From an uncultured Oenococcus sp. (GTDB taxonomy: Bacteria; Bacillota; Bacilli; Lactobacillales; Lactobacillaceae): DNA of 64,000 nt. The notes beneath the pieces were generated by a model that made no database searches, had not been told where the DNA came from, and worked only from the letters and a program-made list of their open reading frames with translations. Each line of letters starts with the position of its first letter. Positions within the stretch are counted from its first letter, which is position 1. The position numbers were made by a program, and so were the translations under genes. This document shows positions 18,759-28,183 of this stretch, piece after piece. The stretch covers positions 1 through 64,000 of the forward strand of contig CAKQDH010000002.1 in NCBI GenBank assembly GCA_934229385.1. Direction: 5' to 3'.

Positions 18759-19208
18759 TTAATTACTTTTAATTAATTTGATATTACCGCCTGTATCTTT
18801 AATTATTTTTTTTGCGTTTTTAGATGCTTTATTAACACTTATATTTAATTTCTTTTGTAACCTGCCAGACCCTAATAATTTAATTTTATTTTTCTTATTT
18901 CTAATTAAGCCGGCACTTTCTAAGGCAGAAGGATTAACTGTCGCATCATTTTTAAACTTATTCAGATCACCGATATTAACTACTTCAAACTCTTTACGAA
19001 AAAAATTATTAAAACCTCTCTTTGGTATTCTTCTAACTAAAGGCATTTGCCCACCTTCAAAATCAGGACGAAGTTTTTTACCTTCGCGAGCTTTTTGGCC
19101 TTTTTGGCCGCGCCCCGCAGTCTTCCCTTTTCCGGTAGAAAAACCACGTGCTTTTCTAACATGTTTCTTTCTTGACCCTAAATTAGGCTTAAGGTTTGTT
19201 AAATCCAT
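18759..19208 (-). CDS. rplO: Ribosomal protein L15
   Basis: 149 residues. The Gly/Arg/Lys-rich N-terminal extension (GSRKKHVRKARGFSTGKGKTAGRGQKGQ) threads through 23S rRNA; the globular end is normal. The start codon overlaps the rpmD stop by one base (TAATG), so translation is coupled. Confidence 0.97.
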   Translation of the reverse strand: MDLTNLKPNLGSRKKHVRKARGFSTGKGKTAGRGQKGQKAREGKKLRPDFEGGQMPLVRRIPKRGFNNFFRKEFEVVNIGDLNKFKNDATVNPSALESAGLIRNKKNKIKLLGSGRLQKKLNISVNKASKNAKKIIKDTGGNIKLIKSN

Positions 19209-19393
19209 TATTTATTTACCTCCTTTACTGAAATAAGGTGGGCTACTTTAAATATTGCTCCCCGAATAGAAGCATTATTTAATTGTATAACAGAAGAATG
19301 AATATGATTTAGACCTAATGATTTAATAATATTTCTTTGTTGAGGTTTACGATGAGTAACACTTTTTATTAAAGTAATTTTTAACTTAGACAT
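19208..19393 (-). CDS. rpmD: Ribosomal protein L30
   Basis: 61 residues. [26 protein letters not shown] is the L30 signature, with the conserved N-terminal strand and the loop before the first helix. Its stop overlaps the rplO start. Normal place between rpsE and rplO. Confidence 0.96.
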   Translation of the reverse strand: MSKLKITLIKSVTHRKPQQRNIIKSLGLNHIHSSVIQLNNASIRGAIFKVAHLISVKEVNK

Positions 19394-19410
19394 TTTGCCC
19401 TTCCTTATTT

Positions 19411-19902
19411 CTACAATTCGATGCCGCGTAATCTTTCAACTGTTTTTGCATCCTTTAATTTTTCTAAACCATTAAAAGCAGCTTTAACAACATTTAATGC
19501 CGTTGAAGATCCAAGAGACTTTGCCGTGATATCATCTACCCCGGCTAATTCCATAATAGGACGAACCGATCCTCCAGCTGCTACTCCTGAACCAGCCTCA
19601 GAAGGTTTAAGTAAAACTTTTCCTCCTCCATCTATGCCTAGAATACTATGAGGTATAGTTGTTTTAACCATTGGAACATTTATTAAATGACGTTTAGCAT
19701 TCTCTGAAGCTTTCCTAATAGCTTCTGGTACTTCTTGAGCTTTTCCTTTTCCGTAGCCAACATGTCCTTTATGGTCACCGACAATTACAAGAGCACTAAA
19801 ACGTAATCTCCGTCCTCCTTTAACAACTTTAGTAATCCGATTAATAGAAACTACGTTATCATCTAGATCACCAAGTTCATTAGGGTTAACATAATCTACC
19901 AT
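19411..19902 (-). CDS. rpsE: Ribosomal protein S5
   Basis: 163 residues. Small-subunit protein involved in decoding fidelity. [27 protein letters not shown] is the N-terminal double-stranded RNA-binding-like domain, and [27 protein letters not shown] the C-terminal one. Follows rplR. Confidence 0.98.
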   Translation of the reverse strand: MVDYVNPNELGDLDDNVVSINRITKVVKGGRRLRFSALVIVGDHKGHVGYGKGKAQEVPEAIRKASENAKRHLINVPMVKTTIPHSILGIDGGGKVLLKPSEAGSGVAAGGSVRPIMELAGVDDITAKSLGSSTALNVVKAAFNGLEKLKDAKTVERLRGIEL

Positions 19903-19916
19903 TTAAAAAACTCCTT

Positions 19917-20273
19917 TCAAAATTTTAATCCACCTTTTCTGGCTCCATCTGCTACAGCCTTAACACGCCCGTGATATAAATATCCTCCACGATCAAAGAC
20001 CACTTTAGCAATGTTTTTTTCTTGTGCAGCTTTAGCAACTGATAAACCAACTTTCTCAGCTTGTTGTGTTTTATTTTCTTTTTGAGTATTTTCTTTTAGA
20101 GTAGAAGCACTTACTAAAGTTATCCCTTTATTATCATCAATTATTTGAGCATAAATATTTGAATTAGAGCGAAAAACATTTAAACGAGGACGACTCTGAG
20201 TACCAAAAATTGAACGCCTGATACGATTATGGCGGTTTTTCCGTACTTTATTTCTATTTCGTTTAATGATCAT
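19917..20273 (-). CDS. rplR: Ribosomal protein L18
   Basis: 118 residues. Binds 5S rRNA in the central protuberance. The basic N-terminus [16 protein letters not shown] and the C-terminal [28 protein letters not shown] are typical. GGAGG precedes the ATG. Confidence 0.98.
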   Translation of the reverse strand: MIIKRNRNKVRKNRHNRIRRSIFGTQSRPRLNVFRSNSNIYAQIIDDNKGITLVSASTLKENTQKENKTQQAEKVGLSVAKAAQEKNIAKVVFDRGGYLYHGRVKAVADGARKGGLKF

Positions 20274-20298
20274 TATACAACCTCCTTTTAACTATAAA

Positions 20299-20835
20299 TC
20301 ACTTACCAGATTTACCTTCCTTAAGGATTACTCTTTCTCCATCATAACGAATGCCTTTACCCTTATATGGTTCAGGTGAACGAGTATTATGAATTTCTGC
20401 AGCAAAATCTCCAACATCTTGCTTTGAAATACCCTTTATTGAAATATGATTAGCATCAGGAACTGATACTTCAATATCTTTTCGAGGACTAAATTCTACG
20501 GGGTGGGAAAAACCTAAAGTCAAAACTAATTTTTCCCCTTGAAGAGAAGCTCTGTATCCAACACCTACTAACTGGAGTTTTTTTTCAAATCCTTTAGTTA
20601 CACCCTCTACCATATTTGCTACATTAGCTCTAGAAGTACCATGTAAAGCTTTATTTTTATTAGAATCGTTTGGACGAGTAAATACAATCTCCCCTTTTTG
20701 GACTTTCACTGAAATAGGCTTTGATATAGTGTTAGTTAAACTACCCTTTTTACCTTTTACAGTAATAACTTGGTCTTTATAATTTACCTCAACACCTTCA
20801 GGAATTTTAATAGGTTTTTTTCCAATACGGCTCAT
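20299..20835 (-). CDS. rplF: Ribosomal protein L6
   Basis: 178 residues. Large-subunit protein near the factor-binding site. [17 protein letters not shown] at the start and [27 protein letters not shown] at the end are the standard signatures. Confidence 0.98.
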   Translation of the reverse strand: MSRIGKKPIKIPEGVEVNYKDQVITVKGKKGSLTNTISKPISVKVQKGEIVFTRPNDSNKNKALHGTSRANVANMVEGVTKGFEKKLQLVGVGYRASLQGEKLVLTLGFSHPVEFSPRKDIEVSVPDANHISIKGISKQDVGDFAAEIHNTRSPEPYKGKGIRYDGERVILKEGKSGK

Positions 20836-20873
20836 TTTTTTCTCCTTTCATAAATGAAATTAAATGAAAATAT

Positions 20874-21275
20874 TTACCAAATATAAGCAATTACTTCTCC
20901 ACCTATTTTTTTATCTCTAGCTTCTTTATCTGTCATTACCCCATCAGATGTTGATAATATTGCAATTCCTAAACCACTTAAAACTTTTGGAACTGCATCA
21001 GATTTTACATATGCCCTTAAACCAGGTTTAGATATACGTTTAATTCCAGTTATTATTCTTTCTCTATTAGGGCCATATTTTAAGTTTAACGAGATAAACC
21101 TTTGCTTATTATTAGAATTAGTAAATTGATAATTCCTAATAAACCCTTGATTTTTTAAAATATCTGCAATACTAACTTTCATTTTAGAAGCTGGAGCTTC
21201 TACCGTTTCATGGCGTACCAAATTAGCATTACGAATACGCGTTAAAAAGTCAGCAATTGGATCACTCATTGTCAT
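20874..21275 (-). CDS. rpsH: Ribosomal protein S8
   Basis: 133 residues. Primary 16S rRNA-binding protein. [16 protein letters not shown] and the C-terminal [26 protein letters not shown] are canonical. I kept the upstream ATG (adding MT) because AAAGGA is 8 nt from it and 14 nt from the second ATG. In most Firmicutes rpsN lies between rplE and this gene; here the 141-bp gap has no gene. Confidence 0.97.
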   Translation of the reverse strand: MTMSDPIADFLTRIRNANLVRHETVEAPASKMKVSIADILKNQGFIRNYQFTNSNNKQRFISLNLKYGPNRERIITGIKRISKPGLRAYVKSDAVPKVLSGLGIAILSTSDGVMTDKEARDKKIGGEVIAYIW

Positions 21276-21416
21276 AACAATTTTCCTTTCTAACAGTTGT
21301 TGCGTAACAAGAAACTTTTTAGATGAACTATAAATCTGTTCTCTCTATTTCCTCTAAAAAGAGAACTTGTCCAGATAGCAATACTTTGTCAAATAATTAT
21401 AAAGTTTATTATTTTC

Positions 21417-21959
21417 CTATTTAGCAAACGGAAATCCTAACTGTTTCAAAAGTTCAAATCCTTCTTCGTCAGTTTTTGCAGTTGTAACAATTACAACATC
21501 CAGACCCCGAACGCGCTTGACATTATCATAGTTTATTTCTGGAAAAATTAACTGTTCTTTAATTCCAAGGGTATAATTACCTCTTCCATCAAACGATTTT
21601 GGTGAGATTCCATGAAAATCCCTAACTCTAGGTAAAGCAACATTGATTAATTTATACAAAAAGTCATATAAACGATTTCTTCTTAAAGTAACCTTGGTAC
21701 CAATACTCATACCAGTACGTAAATGAAAACCAGCAACCGACCTTTTTGCTTTTGTTATAATAGGCTTTTGGCCAGAAATTAATCTAAGTTCAGATACAGC
21801 TTCATCCAAATTATGGGAATTTTCTACAGCATCCCCGACTCCCATATTTAAAACAACTTTATTAAGTTTAGGAGCCTCAAATGATGAAGAATAGTTAAAT
21901 TTGGAAATTAGAGCTGGTTGAACTTCATTAACATATTTAAGTTTTAATAAATTATTCAT
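21417..21959 (-). CDS. rplE: Ribosomal protein L5
   Basis: 180 residues. Binds 5S rRNA and contacts S13 in bridge B1b. [33 protein letters not shown] and [18 protein letters not shown] are family blocks. Confidence 0.98.
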   Translation of the reverse strand: MNNLLKLKYVNEVQPALISKFNYSSSFEAPKLNKVVLNMGVGDAVENSHNLDEAVSELRLISGQKPIITKAKRSVAGFHLRTGMSIGTKVTLRRNRLYDFLYKLINVALPRVRDFHGISPKSFDGRGNYTLGIKEQLIFPEINYDNVKRVRGLDVVIVTTAKTDEEGFELLKQLGFPFAK

Positions 21960-21977
21960 GAAAATGATTTCTCCTGC

Positions 21978-22247
21978 TTATTTTTTTGTATTTTTTTGTT
22001 TATTAACATTAGTAGATTTTTTTGAAGATGTAATCCGGGTAACGTTGGAAATATGTAAGGGGGCTTCCTCTTTTACTATTCCCTTTTTAGCTTTTTGATT
22101 TTGGTTAGCTTTTTGATGTTTGGTAATTTTATTAATACCTTCCACTACCACACGTTGTTTCTTTGGAAATGACTTAATAACTTTACCTTCTTTGCCTTTT
22201 TCTTTGCCAGCAATTACACGAATTTTATCACCTGTTTTAACCTTCAT
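21978..22247 (-). CDS. rplX: Ribosomal protein L24
   Basis: 89 residues, slightly short (commonly about 102). KVKTGDKIRVIAGKEKGKEGKVIKSFPKKQRVVVEG is the KOW domain that starts 50S assembly. The C-terminal zinc-ribbon-like part is replaced by a Lys/Thr/Ser-rich tail (SSKKSTNVNKQKNTKK). Confidence 0.96.
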   Translation of the reverse strand: MKVKTGDKIRVIAGKEKGKEGKVIKSFPKKQRVVVEGINKITKHQKANQNQKAKKGIVKEEAPLHISNVTRITSSKKSTNVNKQKNTKK

Positions 22248-22259
22248 TTCAATCTCCTT

Positions 22260-22628
22260 TTATAAAACTTCTGGCGCAAGACTAATGATACGCATATAAT
22301 TATTCCTACGTAGTTCCCTAGCAATTGGCCCAAATATTCTTGTACCGACAGGGGATTTGTCTTTATTAATAATAACAGCAGCATTTTCGTCAAATTTTAT
22401 ATATGAACCATCGATACGATGAATTCCGCTAACTGTCCTAACAATAACAGCTTTAACAATATCTCCTCTTTTAACCGTAGCACCAGAAATAGCCTGTTTT
22501 ACAGTAGCTACAATGGTGTCACCAATATTAGCAGTTTTTCTTCCTGATCCTCCTAGCACTTTTATAGTTAAAATTTCTCGAGCACCAGAATTGTCAGCTA
22601 CCCTCAAACGGCTTTCTTGCTGAATCAT
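22260..22628 (-). CDS. rplN: Ribosomal protein L14
   Basis: 122 residues, the normal length. [27 protein letters not shown] is the invariant start; ends [20 protein letters not shown]. Lies between rpsQ and rplX. Confidence 0.98.
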   Translation of the reverse strand: MIQQESRLRVADNSGAREILTIKVLGGSGRKTANIGDTIVATVKQAISGATVKRGDIVKAVIVRTVSGIHRIDGSYIKFDENAAVIINKDKSPVGTRIFGPIARELRRNNYMRIISLAPEVL

Positions 22629-22680
22629 AATCTTACTCTCCTTTCAATTTATTTAAAATAAAGCTATATTTAATAAACTA

Positions 22681-22941
22681 TTAACGACTTTTTTCAGTTA
22701 CTTTAATTAGACGAAAATGTTTGGATGCCGATAAAGGACGAGTTTCCATAATTTCTACATAATCATTTAATTTAGCAGAATTATTTTCATCATGAGCCTT
22801 AAATTTTTTCGTACGGTTAATTCTTTTCTTATACTTGGGGTGGTTCTGATAAGCTTGGACTGCAACAACAATAGTTTTATTCATTTTGTTGGAAACCACA
22901 CGTCCTTGATAAATTTTTCTAGAATTTCTAGATTCACTCAT
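22681..22941 (-). CDS. rpsQ: Ribosomal protein S17
   Basis: 86 residues, OB-fold 16S rRNA-binding protein. [19 protein letters not shown] and [19 protein letters not shown] are family signatures. Confidence 0.98.
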   Translation of the reverse strand: MSESRNSRKIYQGRVVSNKMNKTIVVAVQAYQNHPKYKKRINRTKKFKAHDENNSAKLNDYVEIMETRPLSASKHFRLIKVTEKSR

Positions 22942-22962
22942 AATTTAATCATCCCTCCCTTC

Positions 22963-23178
22963 TTATTTAGCTTTACTTTTTTCTTTAGCAATTTGTTGTG
23001 CTCTTAGTTCTGTTTTGATTCTTGCTATATTTTTTTTAACTATCGACAAACGGGCAGTGTTTTCTAACTGACCTGCAGCTTGTTGAAAACGAAGATTAAA
23101 AAGTTCTTTTTTAGATTCTTTTTCTTTCTTAAACAAATCCTGTTGCGACAATCCCTTTAATTTTGGAGTCTTCATCAA
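22963..23178 (-). CDS. rpmC: Ribosomal protein L29
   Basis: 71 residues, two helices, at the polypeptide exit site. [34 protein letters not shown] is the L29 core. Its ATG overlaps the rplP stop (ATGA). Confidence 0.97.
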   Translation of the reverse strand: MMKTPKLKGLSQQDLFKKEKESKKELFNLRFQQAAGQLENTARLSIVKKNIARIKTELRAQQIAKEKSKAK

Positions 23179-23609
23179 TCAACTGCCCCCCTTGTTTTTT
23201 CTTCTACTTTACTAATAACTTTGGCTTTTACAGGTAATTTATGCATTGCTAAACGTAAGGCTTCATTAGCAACAGCTTCTGGGACTCCACCTACTTCAAA
23301 CATTACAGTTCCTCTTTTAGTTGGAGCAACCCATCCTTCAGGGGTACCTTTACCATTACCCATTCGTACACCAACACCTTTAGAAGTGTAAGATTTATGA
23401 GGAAAAATTTTAATCCAAATTTTGCCACCACGCTTCATGTATCGAGTCATGGCTATTCTCGCAGCCTCTATTTGTTGGGTCGTGATCCAACTGCTTTGTG
23501 TTGCTTGCAAACCATAATCTCCGAAAGAAACTTTATTATTTCTTGTAGCTTTACCTCTCATATGGCCACGATGAACTCGACGAAATTTCACACGTCTTGG
23601 AATTAACAT
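23175..23609 (-). CDS. rplP: Ribosomal protein L16
   Basis: 144 residues. Organises the A-site side of the peptidyl transferase centre. [21 protein letters not shown] and [24 protein letters not shown] are canonical. Overlaps rpmC by four bases and abuts rpsC. Confidence 0.98.
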   Translation of the reverse strand: MLIPRRVKFRRVHRGHMRGKATRNNKVSFGDYGLQATQSSWITTQQIEAARIAMTRYMKRGGKIWIKIFPHKSYTSKGVGVRMGNGKGTPEGWVAPTKRGTVMFEVGGVPEAVANEALRLAMHKLPVKAKVISKVEEKTRGAVD

Positions 23610-24415
23610 TAGGATTTACCTCCTTCTACTTTTGAATGGCGGGTATTACTATTTTGTCTAGAATTTTGTCTAGGACGACGTGAACGACTATTACGACGTC
23701 TATTTTGTCTTTGCCGAGAACTACGAGAATTAGCAGCTTCAAGATCTTTATCTTCAAGAAAATGACCTCTTTCGGCATTACCTCTATAAATCCAAGTTTT
23801 AATACCAAGATGCCCGTAAGAAGTTTTAGCTTCGTTTCCAGCAAAATCAATATCTGCTCGCAAAGTATGCAAAGGAACAGTACCTTCTGTAAATTGTTCA
23901 GTTCTAGCCATATCAGCTCCATTTAAACGGCCAGAAACCATTACACGAACACCTTTGGCACCAGCTCTACGGGATCTTTGAATTGCCCCATGCATTGCTC
24001 GGCGAAAAGCCACTCTACGTTCCAGATCGGAAGCTATTTGTTGTCCAACTAAGTTTGCATTTAAATCTGGTCTCCGGATTTCAACAATATTTATATTTAT
24101 TCTTTTCCTACTTCCCTTATAAAGACTAGTTATTTTAGACAATTCTTTTCGTAAACGTTCGACATCAGAACCACCTCGACCAATAACTATACCAGGTTTT
24201 GCTGTCCTAATAGTAAGATTTAAACGTGTTGGTTCTGTTCTTTCAATAGTAATTTTATCAATAGAAGCATTTTTTAAATAATTATCAATATAATTACGAA
24301 TACGAATATCTTCTTGAAGATCGGGTACGAAACTTTTTTTATTTACGTACCATTTAGAATTCCAATCTCTTATAATGCCAATTCGAAAACCAACTGGATT
24401 TATTTTTTGTCCCAT
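23609..24415 (-). CDS. rpsC: Ribosomal protein S3 with long basic C-terminal tail
   Basis: 268 residues from the chosen start [13 protein letters not shown] (ATG at 24413-24415, with AAGGAAGG inside the end of rplV); an upstream in-frame ATG would add nine residues overlapping rplV and is not typical of the family. S3 lines the mRNA entry tunnel and has helicase activity. The KH domain ([13 protein letters not shown]) and C-terminal domain ([26 protein letters not shown]) are intact. After that comes a tail of about 56 residues very rich in Arg, Ser, Asn and Gln, longer than in most S3 proteins. Confidence 0.97.
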   Translation of the reverse strand: MGQKINPVGFRIGIIRDWNSKWYVNKKSFVPDLQEDIRIRNYIDNYLKNASIDKITIERTEPTRLNLTIRTAKPGIVIGRGGSDVERLRKELSKITSLYKGSRKRININIVEIRRPDLNANLVGQQIASDLERRVAFRRAMHGAIQRSRRAGAKGVRVMVSGRLNGADMARTEQFTEGTVPLHTLRADIDFAGNEAKTSYGHLGIKTWIYRGNAERGHFLEDKDLEAANSRSSRQRQNRRRNSRSRRPRQNSRQNSNTRHSKVEGGKS

Positions 24416-24416
24416 A

Positions 24417-24782
24417 TCAAGCACCTTCCTTTTCAGCAACAATTATTGTAATGTGACTCGTTCTTTTATTAATTGGTGAGGCCATTCCCTGTGCTCTAGG
24501 ACGGAAACGCTTTAATGTAGGGCCTTCATTAGCATAAGCTTCTTTTATAAATAAATCAGCCTTATCCAAAGCATAATTATTTTCAGCATTTGCAACCGCA
24601 GATCTTAGTACTTTATATATAGATTCAGTTCTCGAATTCGGTAAAAATTTTAATATCGCATAGGCTTCGTTAACATTTTTCTTTCGAACTGCATCCAAAA
24701 TTAACCTTGCTTTTCTAGGAGCTATCCGTACTTGAGAAGCAGTAGCTTTTGCAGATGTAATATTCTTAGCATTCTTAGCCAT
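24417..24782 (-). CDS. rplV: Ribosomal protein L22
   Basis: 121 residues. Its extended loop lines the nascent-chain tunnel. [16 protein letters not shown] and the C-terminal [24 protein letters not shown] block are typical. Its stop lies one base before the rpsC start. Confidence 0.98.
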   Translation of the reverse strand: MAKNAKNITSAKATASQVRIAPRKARLILDAVRKKNVNEAYAILKFLPNSRTESIYKVLRSAVANAENNYALDKADLFIKEAYANEGPTLKRFRPRAQGMASPINKRTSHITIIVAEKEGA

Positions 24783-24792
24783 ATTTTACTCC

Positions 24793-25071
24793 TTACTTTC
24801 TTGTTCTCCTATCTTCACCAGCATGGCCCCTAAAAGTTCTGGTTGGTGCAAATTCACCTAATTTATGACCAACCATATCGTCTTGAATATAAACCGGAAC
24901 GTGCTTACGACCATCATAAATAGCAATTGTAAAACCAATAAAACTAGGAAAAATTGTTGATCTACGAGACCATGTTCTAATAACCGGTTTTTTCTCTTCA
25001 TTTTTATATTTATTTATTTTTTTTAAAAGCGATGAATCTGCAAAGGGACCTTTTTTTAAACTCCGACTCAT
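24793..25071 (-). CDS. rpsS: Ribosomal protein S19
   Basis: 92 residues, head of the small subunit with S13. [18 protein letters not shown] and [26 protein letters not shown] are the standard blocks. Confidence 0.98.
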   Translation of the reverse strand: MSRSLKKGPFADSSLLKKINKYKNEEKKPVIRTWSRRSTIFPSFIGFTIAIYDGRKHVPVYIQDDMVGHKLGEFAPTRTFRGHAGEDRRTRK

Positions 25072-25088
25072 TTATTTCCTCCTATTAA

Positions 25089-25928
25089 TTATTTAGTTTT
25101 ACGTCTACGAACTATAAATTTAGTTGATGGTTTATTATTATTTCGAGTTTTCTTACCATAGGTTCTTTTGCCCCATGGGCTCATAGGGCTAGGATGACCT
25201 ACAGGGGCTTTACCTTCACCACCACCATGAGGGTGATCATTAGGGTTCATTACAGATCCACGAACATGAGGTGTTTTACCACGCCAACGGGAACGGCCAG
25301 CTTTTCCCCACATAATTAATGAATACTCAGAATTACCAACTGATCCGATTGTAGCTCTTGCCTCTCCTAAAATCATACGGACTTCACCAGAAGAAAGACG
25401 GATAGTTATATATTTCCCGTTTTCTTCCTTACCCAATATTTGTGCTGATGCGCCCGCAGAACGAACCAATTGTCCGCCCTTTCCAGGCTTTAACTCTATA
25501 TTATGAACAAGCGTTCCCTCAGGTATATTTTTTAAAGGCAAAGCATTACCAACTGTTATATCAACATTTGGACCAGATTTAATTTTATCTCCTACTTTTA
25601 ATCCCTTTGGCTCCAAAATATACTTTTTTGTACCGTCTCCATAAATAATTAAAGCTATATTTGCACTCCTATTAGGATCATACTCAATCGCCTTAACAGT
25701 AGCATAAGAATCATCTTTATTACGCTTAAAATCAATAATCCTATACTTCTTTTTGTGACCGCCACCATGATGCCTAACAGTCATATGCCCATACGCGTTG
25801 CGAGCACCTGTCCTTTTTCTTACGGCTAATAAAGACTTCTCGGGCTTTTTATTAGTAATATTAGAAAAATTAGAACCACTCATACGACGACGACCATTAG
25901 TTGTAGGCCTAAACGTTTTTATAGCCAT
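25089..25928 (-). CDS. rplB: Ribosomal protein L2
   Basis: 279 residues. Needed for subunit association and peptidyl transfer. [21 protein letters not shown], the SH3-like core and the conserved [20 protein letters not shown] near the C-terminus with the essential histidine are present. Confidence 0.98.
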   Translation of the reverse strand: MAIKTFRPTTNGRRRMSGSNFSNITNKKPEKSLLAVRKRTGARNAYGHMTVRHHGGGHKKKYRIIDFKRNKDDSYATVKAIEYDPNRSANIALIIYGDGTKKYILEPKGLKVGDKIKSGPNVDITVGNALPLKNIPEGTLVHNIELKPGKGGQLVRSAGASAQILGKEENGKYITIRLSSGEVRMILGEARATIGSVGNSEYSLIMWGKAGRSRWRGKTPHVRGSVMNPNDHPHGGGEGKAPVGHPSPMSPWGKRTYGKKTRNNNKPSTKFIVRRRKTK

Positions 25929-25931
25929 GTT

Positions 25932-26243
25932 TTATTTCCCTCCTTTATTTTTGTTATTTTGATTTTTAAAAATCTCTATTGCTTTAGAACTAGGAGTTAA
26001 ACTAACAATAGCTTTTCTTCTTTTGGGTTTATATCCTTCATATCTACCCATACGTTTTTTCTTGCCATGAATATTTAAAACATTAACTTTTTTAACTTTT
26101 ACGTCAAAAATTTCTTTTATTGCTTTTTTAACATCTAATTTTGTAGCTTGACGATTAACTTCAAACTGATAAACTTTATCTTCATTCTTACTGGTAGAAG
26201 CTTCAGTAATAATAGGTCTTAAAATAATATCTCTTGCTTGCAT
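25932..26243 (-). CDS. rplW: Ribosomal protein L23
   Basis: 103 residues, exit-tunnel docking site for trigger factor and SRP. DIILRPIITEASTSKNEDKVYQFEV and the KVKKVNVLNIHGKKKRMGRYEGYKPKRRKAIV block are typical. Its start overlaps the end of rplD. Confidence 0.97.
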   Translation of the reverse strand: MQARDIILRPIITEASTSKNEDKVYQFEVNRQATKLDVKKAIKEIFDVKVKKVNVLNIHGKKKRMGRYEGYKPKRRKAIVSLTPSSKAIEIFKNQNNKNKGGK

Positions 26244-26869
26244 TAGTTTAAAGCCTCCTGAACTTTAAGAGCGGCAGATTTTTCAAAAATCAGTGTCTGA
26301 GCTCTTAAAATATCATAAACATTAATTCCTTCAATAGAATTAAGCTTTATATTTGCTAGATTATGAGCTGATAATTCAATATTTTTATTAGTACCATCAA
26401 GTACTAATAAAATATTCTTTTTCGGTTTTAATTTCTTTAAAATATTATTTAAAAAATTTTTAGTTGAAGGGGAAGCCAAATATAATTTATCTACTAAGAT
26501 CAATGCATCATTAGCTAATTTATCAGAAAGAACGCTTTTAAGGGCAAGCCTGTACGCTTTTCGATTAATTTTATATTTATAAGACCGTGGAGAAGGCCCA
26601 GTTGCTACTCCACCACCACGCCATTGTGGAGCCCTGATACTACCTTGCCTAGCATTACCTGTACCTTTCTGACGCCATGGTTTTTTTCCTCCACCAGAAA
26701 CAGCTGATCTATTTTTAACTGAATGTGTGCCTTGTCTTTTTGAAGCTTGTTGCATTAAAACCGCATCCGTAACCACATCTTTATTTACTTTAATACCAAA
26801 AACAGAATTAGATAATTCTACGTCACCAGTTTTAGAGCCATCTTGTTTAAATAAAGGTATTTTTGCCAT
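26243..26869 (-). CDS. rplD: Ribosomal protein L4
   Basis: 208 residues. Its central loop (KKPWRQKGTGNARQGSIRAPQWRGGG) lines the exit tunnel. In some bacteria L4 represses the S10 operon through its leader; a structured leader is present here ahead of rpsJ, but no L4-specific motif was identified. Confidence 0.98.
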   Translation of the reverse strand: MAKIPLFKQDGSKTGDVELSNSVFGIKVNKDVVTDAVLMQQASKRQGTHSVKNRSAVSGGGKKPWRQKGTGNARQGSIRAPQWRGGGVATGPSPRSYKYKINRKAYRLALKSVLSDKLANDALILVDKLYLASPSTKNFLNNILKKLKPKKNILLVLDGTNKNIELSAHNLANIKLNSIEGINVYDILRAQTLIFEKSAALKVQEALN

Positions 26870-26910
26870 TATGTTTCTCCTTTCTTAATTTTATTAATAA
26901 ATCTTGCTTT

Positions 26911-27603
26911 TTAATTTTTATTCTCATTTGAAGATGAAGCTTTCTTCTTTTTACTTTGACCAACAAGCTTTATATCTTGATGCTTAAAAGGCTTAACGGT
27001 CGATTTAATAGTTATAAAACTATTATTTGCTCCTGGAACGTTTCCCTTAATAAGTAACAAATTTTTTTTAAGGTCAATACCAGCTATTAATAATTTTTGA
27101 ACAGTCCTTAGGTTTCCACCCATTTGGCCTGGAAGCATTTTTCCTTTAAAGACTCTATTAATAATTGCTCCCATTGACCCAGAACGTCGATGGTAACGAG
27201 AACCATGTGATGAAGGACCAGTGGATTGGCCCAATTTTTTAATAGGGCCTTGATATCCATGACCCTTAGTGATGCCTTGAATATCTACATAATCTCCTGA
27301 TTTAAAAATACTAAGCTTAACTTGATCGCCTAATTTATAATCGCCCTCAAAGCCACGAAATTCACGAATGTAGCGCTTAGGGACCACATTAGCCTTTTTT
27401 GCGTGACCTTGCTCAGGTTTTTTATAAGCGATTTTGCGTTTATCAAAAACTCCAAGTTGGATAGACGAATATCCATCATTTTCTTGAGTTTTTACTTGTA
27501 AAACTGTATTAGGTAAAGCTTCTATAACAGTAACGGGAATAAGCTCACCATTTTCAGTAAAAACCTGAGTCATACCGATTTTACGGCCTAAGATACCTTT
27601 CAT
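26911..27603 (-). CDS. rplC: Ribosomal protein L3
   Basis: 230 residues, about 20 longer than usual because of a Lys/Ser/Asn-rich C-terminal tail ([15 protein letters not shown]). [15 protein letters not shown], the long loop with [13 protein letters not shown], and [10 protein letters not shown] are canonical. Confidence 0.98.
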   Translation of the reverse strand: MKGILGRKIGMTQVFTENGELIPVTVIEALPNTVLQVKTQENDGYSSIQLGVFDKRKIAYKKPEQGHAKKANVVPKRYIREFRGFEGDYKLGDQVKLSIFKSGDYVDIQGITKGHGYQGPIKKLGQSTGPSSHGSRYHRRSGSMGAIINRVFKGKMLPGQMGGNLRTVQKLLIAGIDLKKNLLLIKGNVPGANNSFITIKSTVKPFKHQDIKLVGQSKKKKASSSNENKN

Positions 27604-27633
27604 TATTTTCTCCTTAATTTATACAAAAATTTT

Positions 27634-27942
27634 TTAAAGTTTTATTTCAATAGCTACACCAGCAGGTAAGGATAATTTCCTTAATGAATCAACAGTTTTA
27701 TCAGTTGGATCAACCACATCAATTAATCTTTTATGGGTTCGCATTTCAAATTGTTCCTGAGAATCCTTATGTTTATGAGGAGAACGCAAAATTGTATAAA
27801 TAGTTCTTTCCGTTGGGAGGGGAATCGGACCTACAACTTGGGCTCCTGTTCGTTTTGCAGTCTCAACAATTTTTACTGTTGATGTATCGATCGTTCTATG
27901 CTCATAAGCTTTCAAACGAATACGAATTTTTCTTTCTGCCAT
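27634..27942 (-). CDS. rpsJ: Ribosomal protein S10
   Basis: 102 residues. First gene of the ribosomal cluster. [25 protein letters not shown] and [25 protein letters not shown] are family signatures. Preceded by a structured leader of about 190 nt. AAAGGAATT precedes the ATG. Confidence 0.98.
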   Translation of the reverse strand: MAERKIRIRLKAYEHRTIDTSTVKIVETAKRTGAQVVGPIPLPTERTIYTILRSPHKHKDSQEQFEMRTHKRLIDVVDPTDKTVDSLRKLSLPAGVAIEIKL

Positions 27943-27957
27943 ATTAATTCCTTTCGT

Positions 27958-28145
27958 TGATTTTTAAACCAGCTTGTCTTGTTCGAAGATAATCCTCACG
28001 ATGCCATGGCAACGGCTCCGAGAGTTTCCTGATCTCGAACACATGCCCTTAAAAAAACTTAACGTGCTCTTAAAAAAGCATAAAGAGCCTTCAAAGCATA
28101 AGAAAGGCATACCTATAAAATGATACAGCAAAAAAAATTTAAAAA
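27958..28145 (-). promoter_or_regulatory. Structured S10-operon leader and promoter
   Basis: A G/C-richer stretch ahead of rpsJ. On the minus strand a possible promoter TTGTTT, 17 bp, TATCAT lies at its upstream edge. The leader then contains: GCCTT/AAGGC; GCTCTT/AAGAGC followed by a T7 run (attenuator-like); a long-range helix TGTTCGA (28035-28041 region) with TCGAACA (27980-27986); and an alternative hairpin CGAGA (28033-28037 region)/TCTCG (28019-28023) that shares three bases with the long helix, so the two cannot form together. An autoregulatory role is inferred. Confidence 0.55.
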
Positions 28146-28183
28146 CAACAGAAAAGTTTAAATGATAATTCTATTATAATTTT

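Noticed and set aside
18778-19236. A long antisense open frame opposite rplO
   Set aside because: It mirrors the A/G-rich rplO coding strand; no start signals or family resemblance.
23626-23922. A 98-residue Leu/Val-rich frame inside rpsC
   Set aside because: It is an out-of-frame shadow of the Arg/Ser-rich S3 tail.
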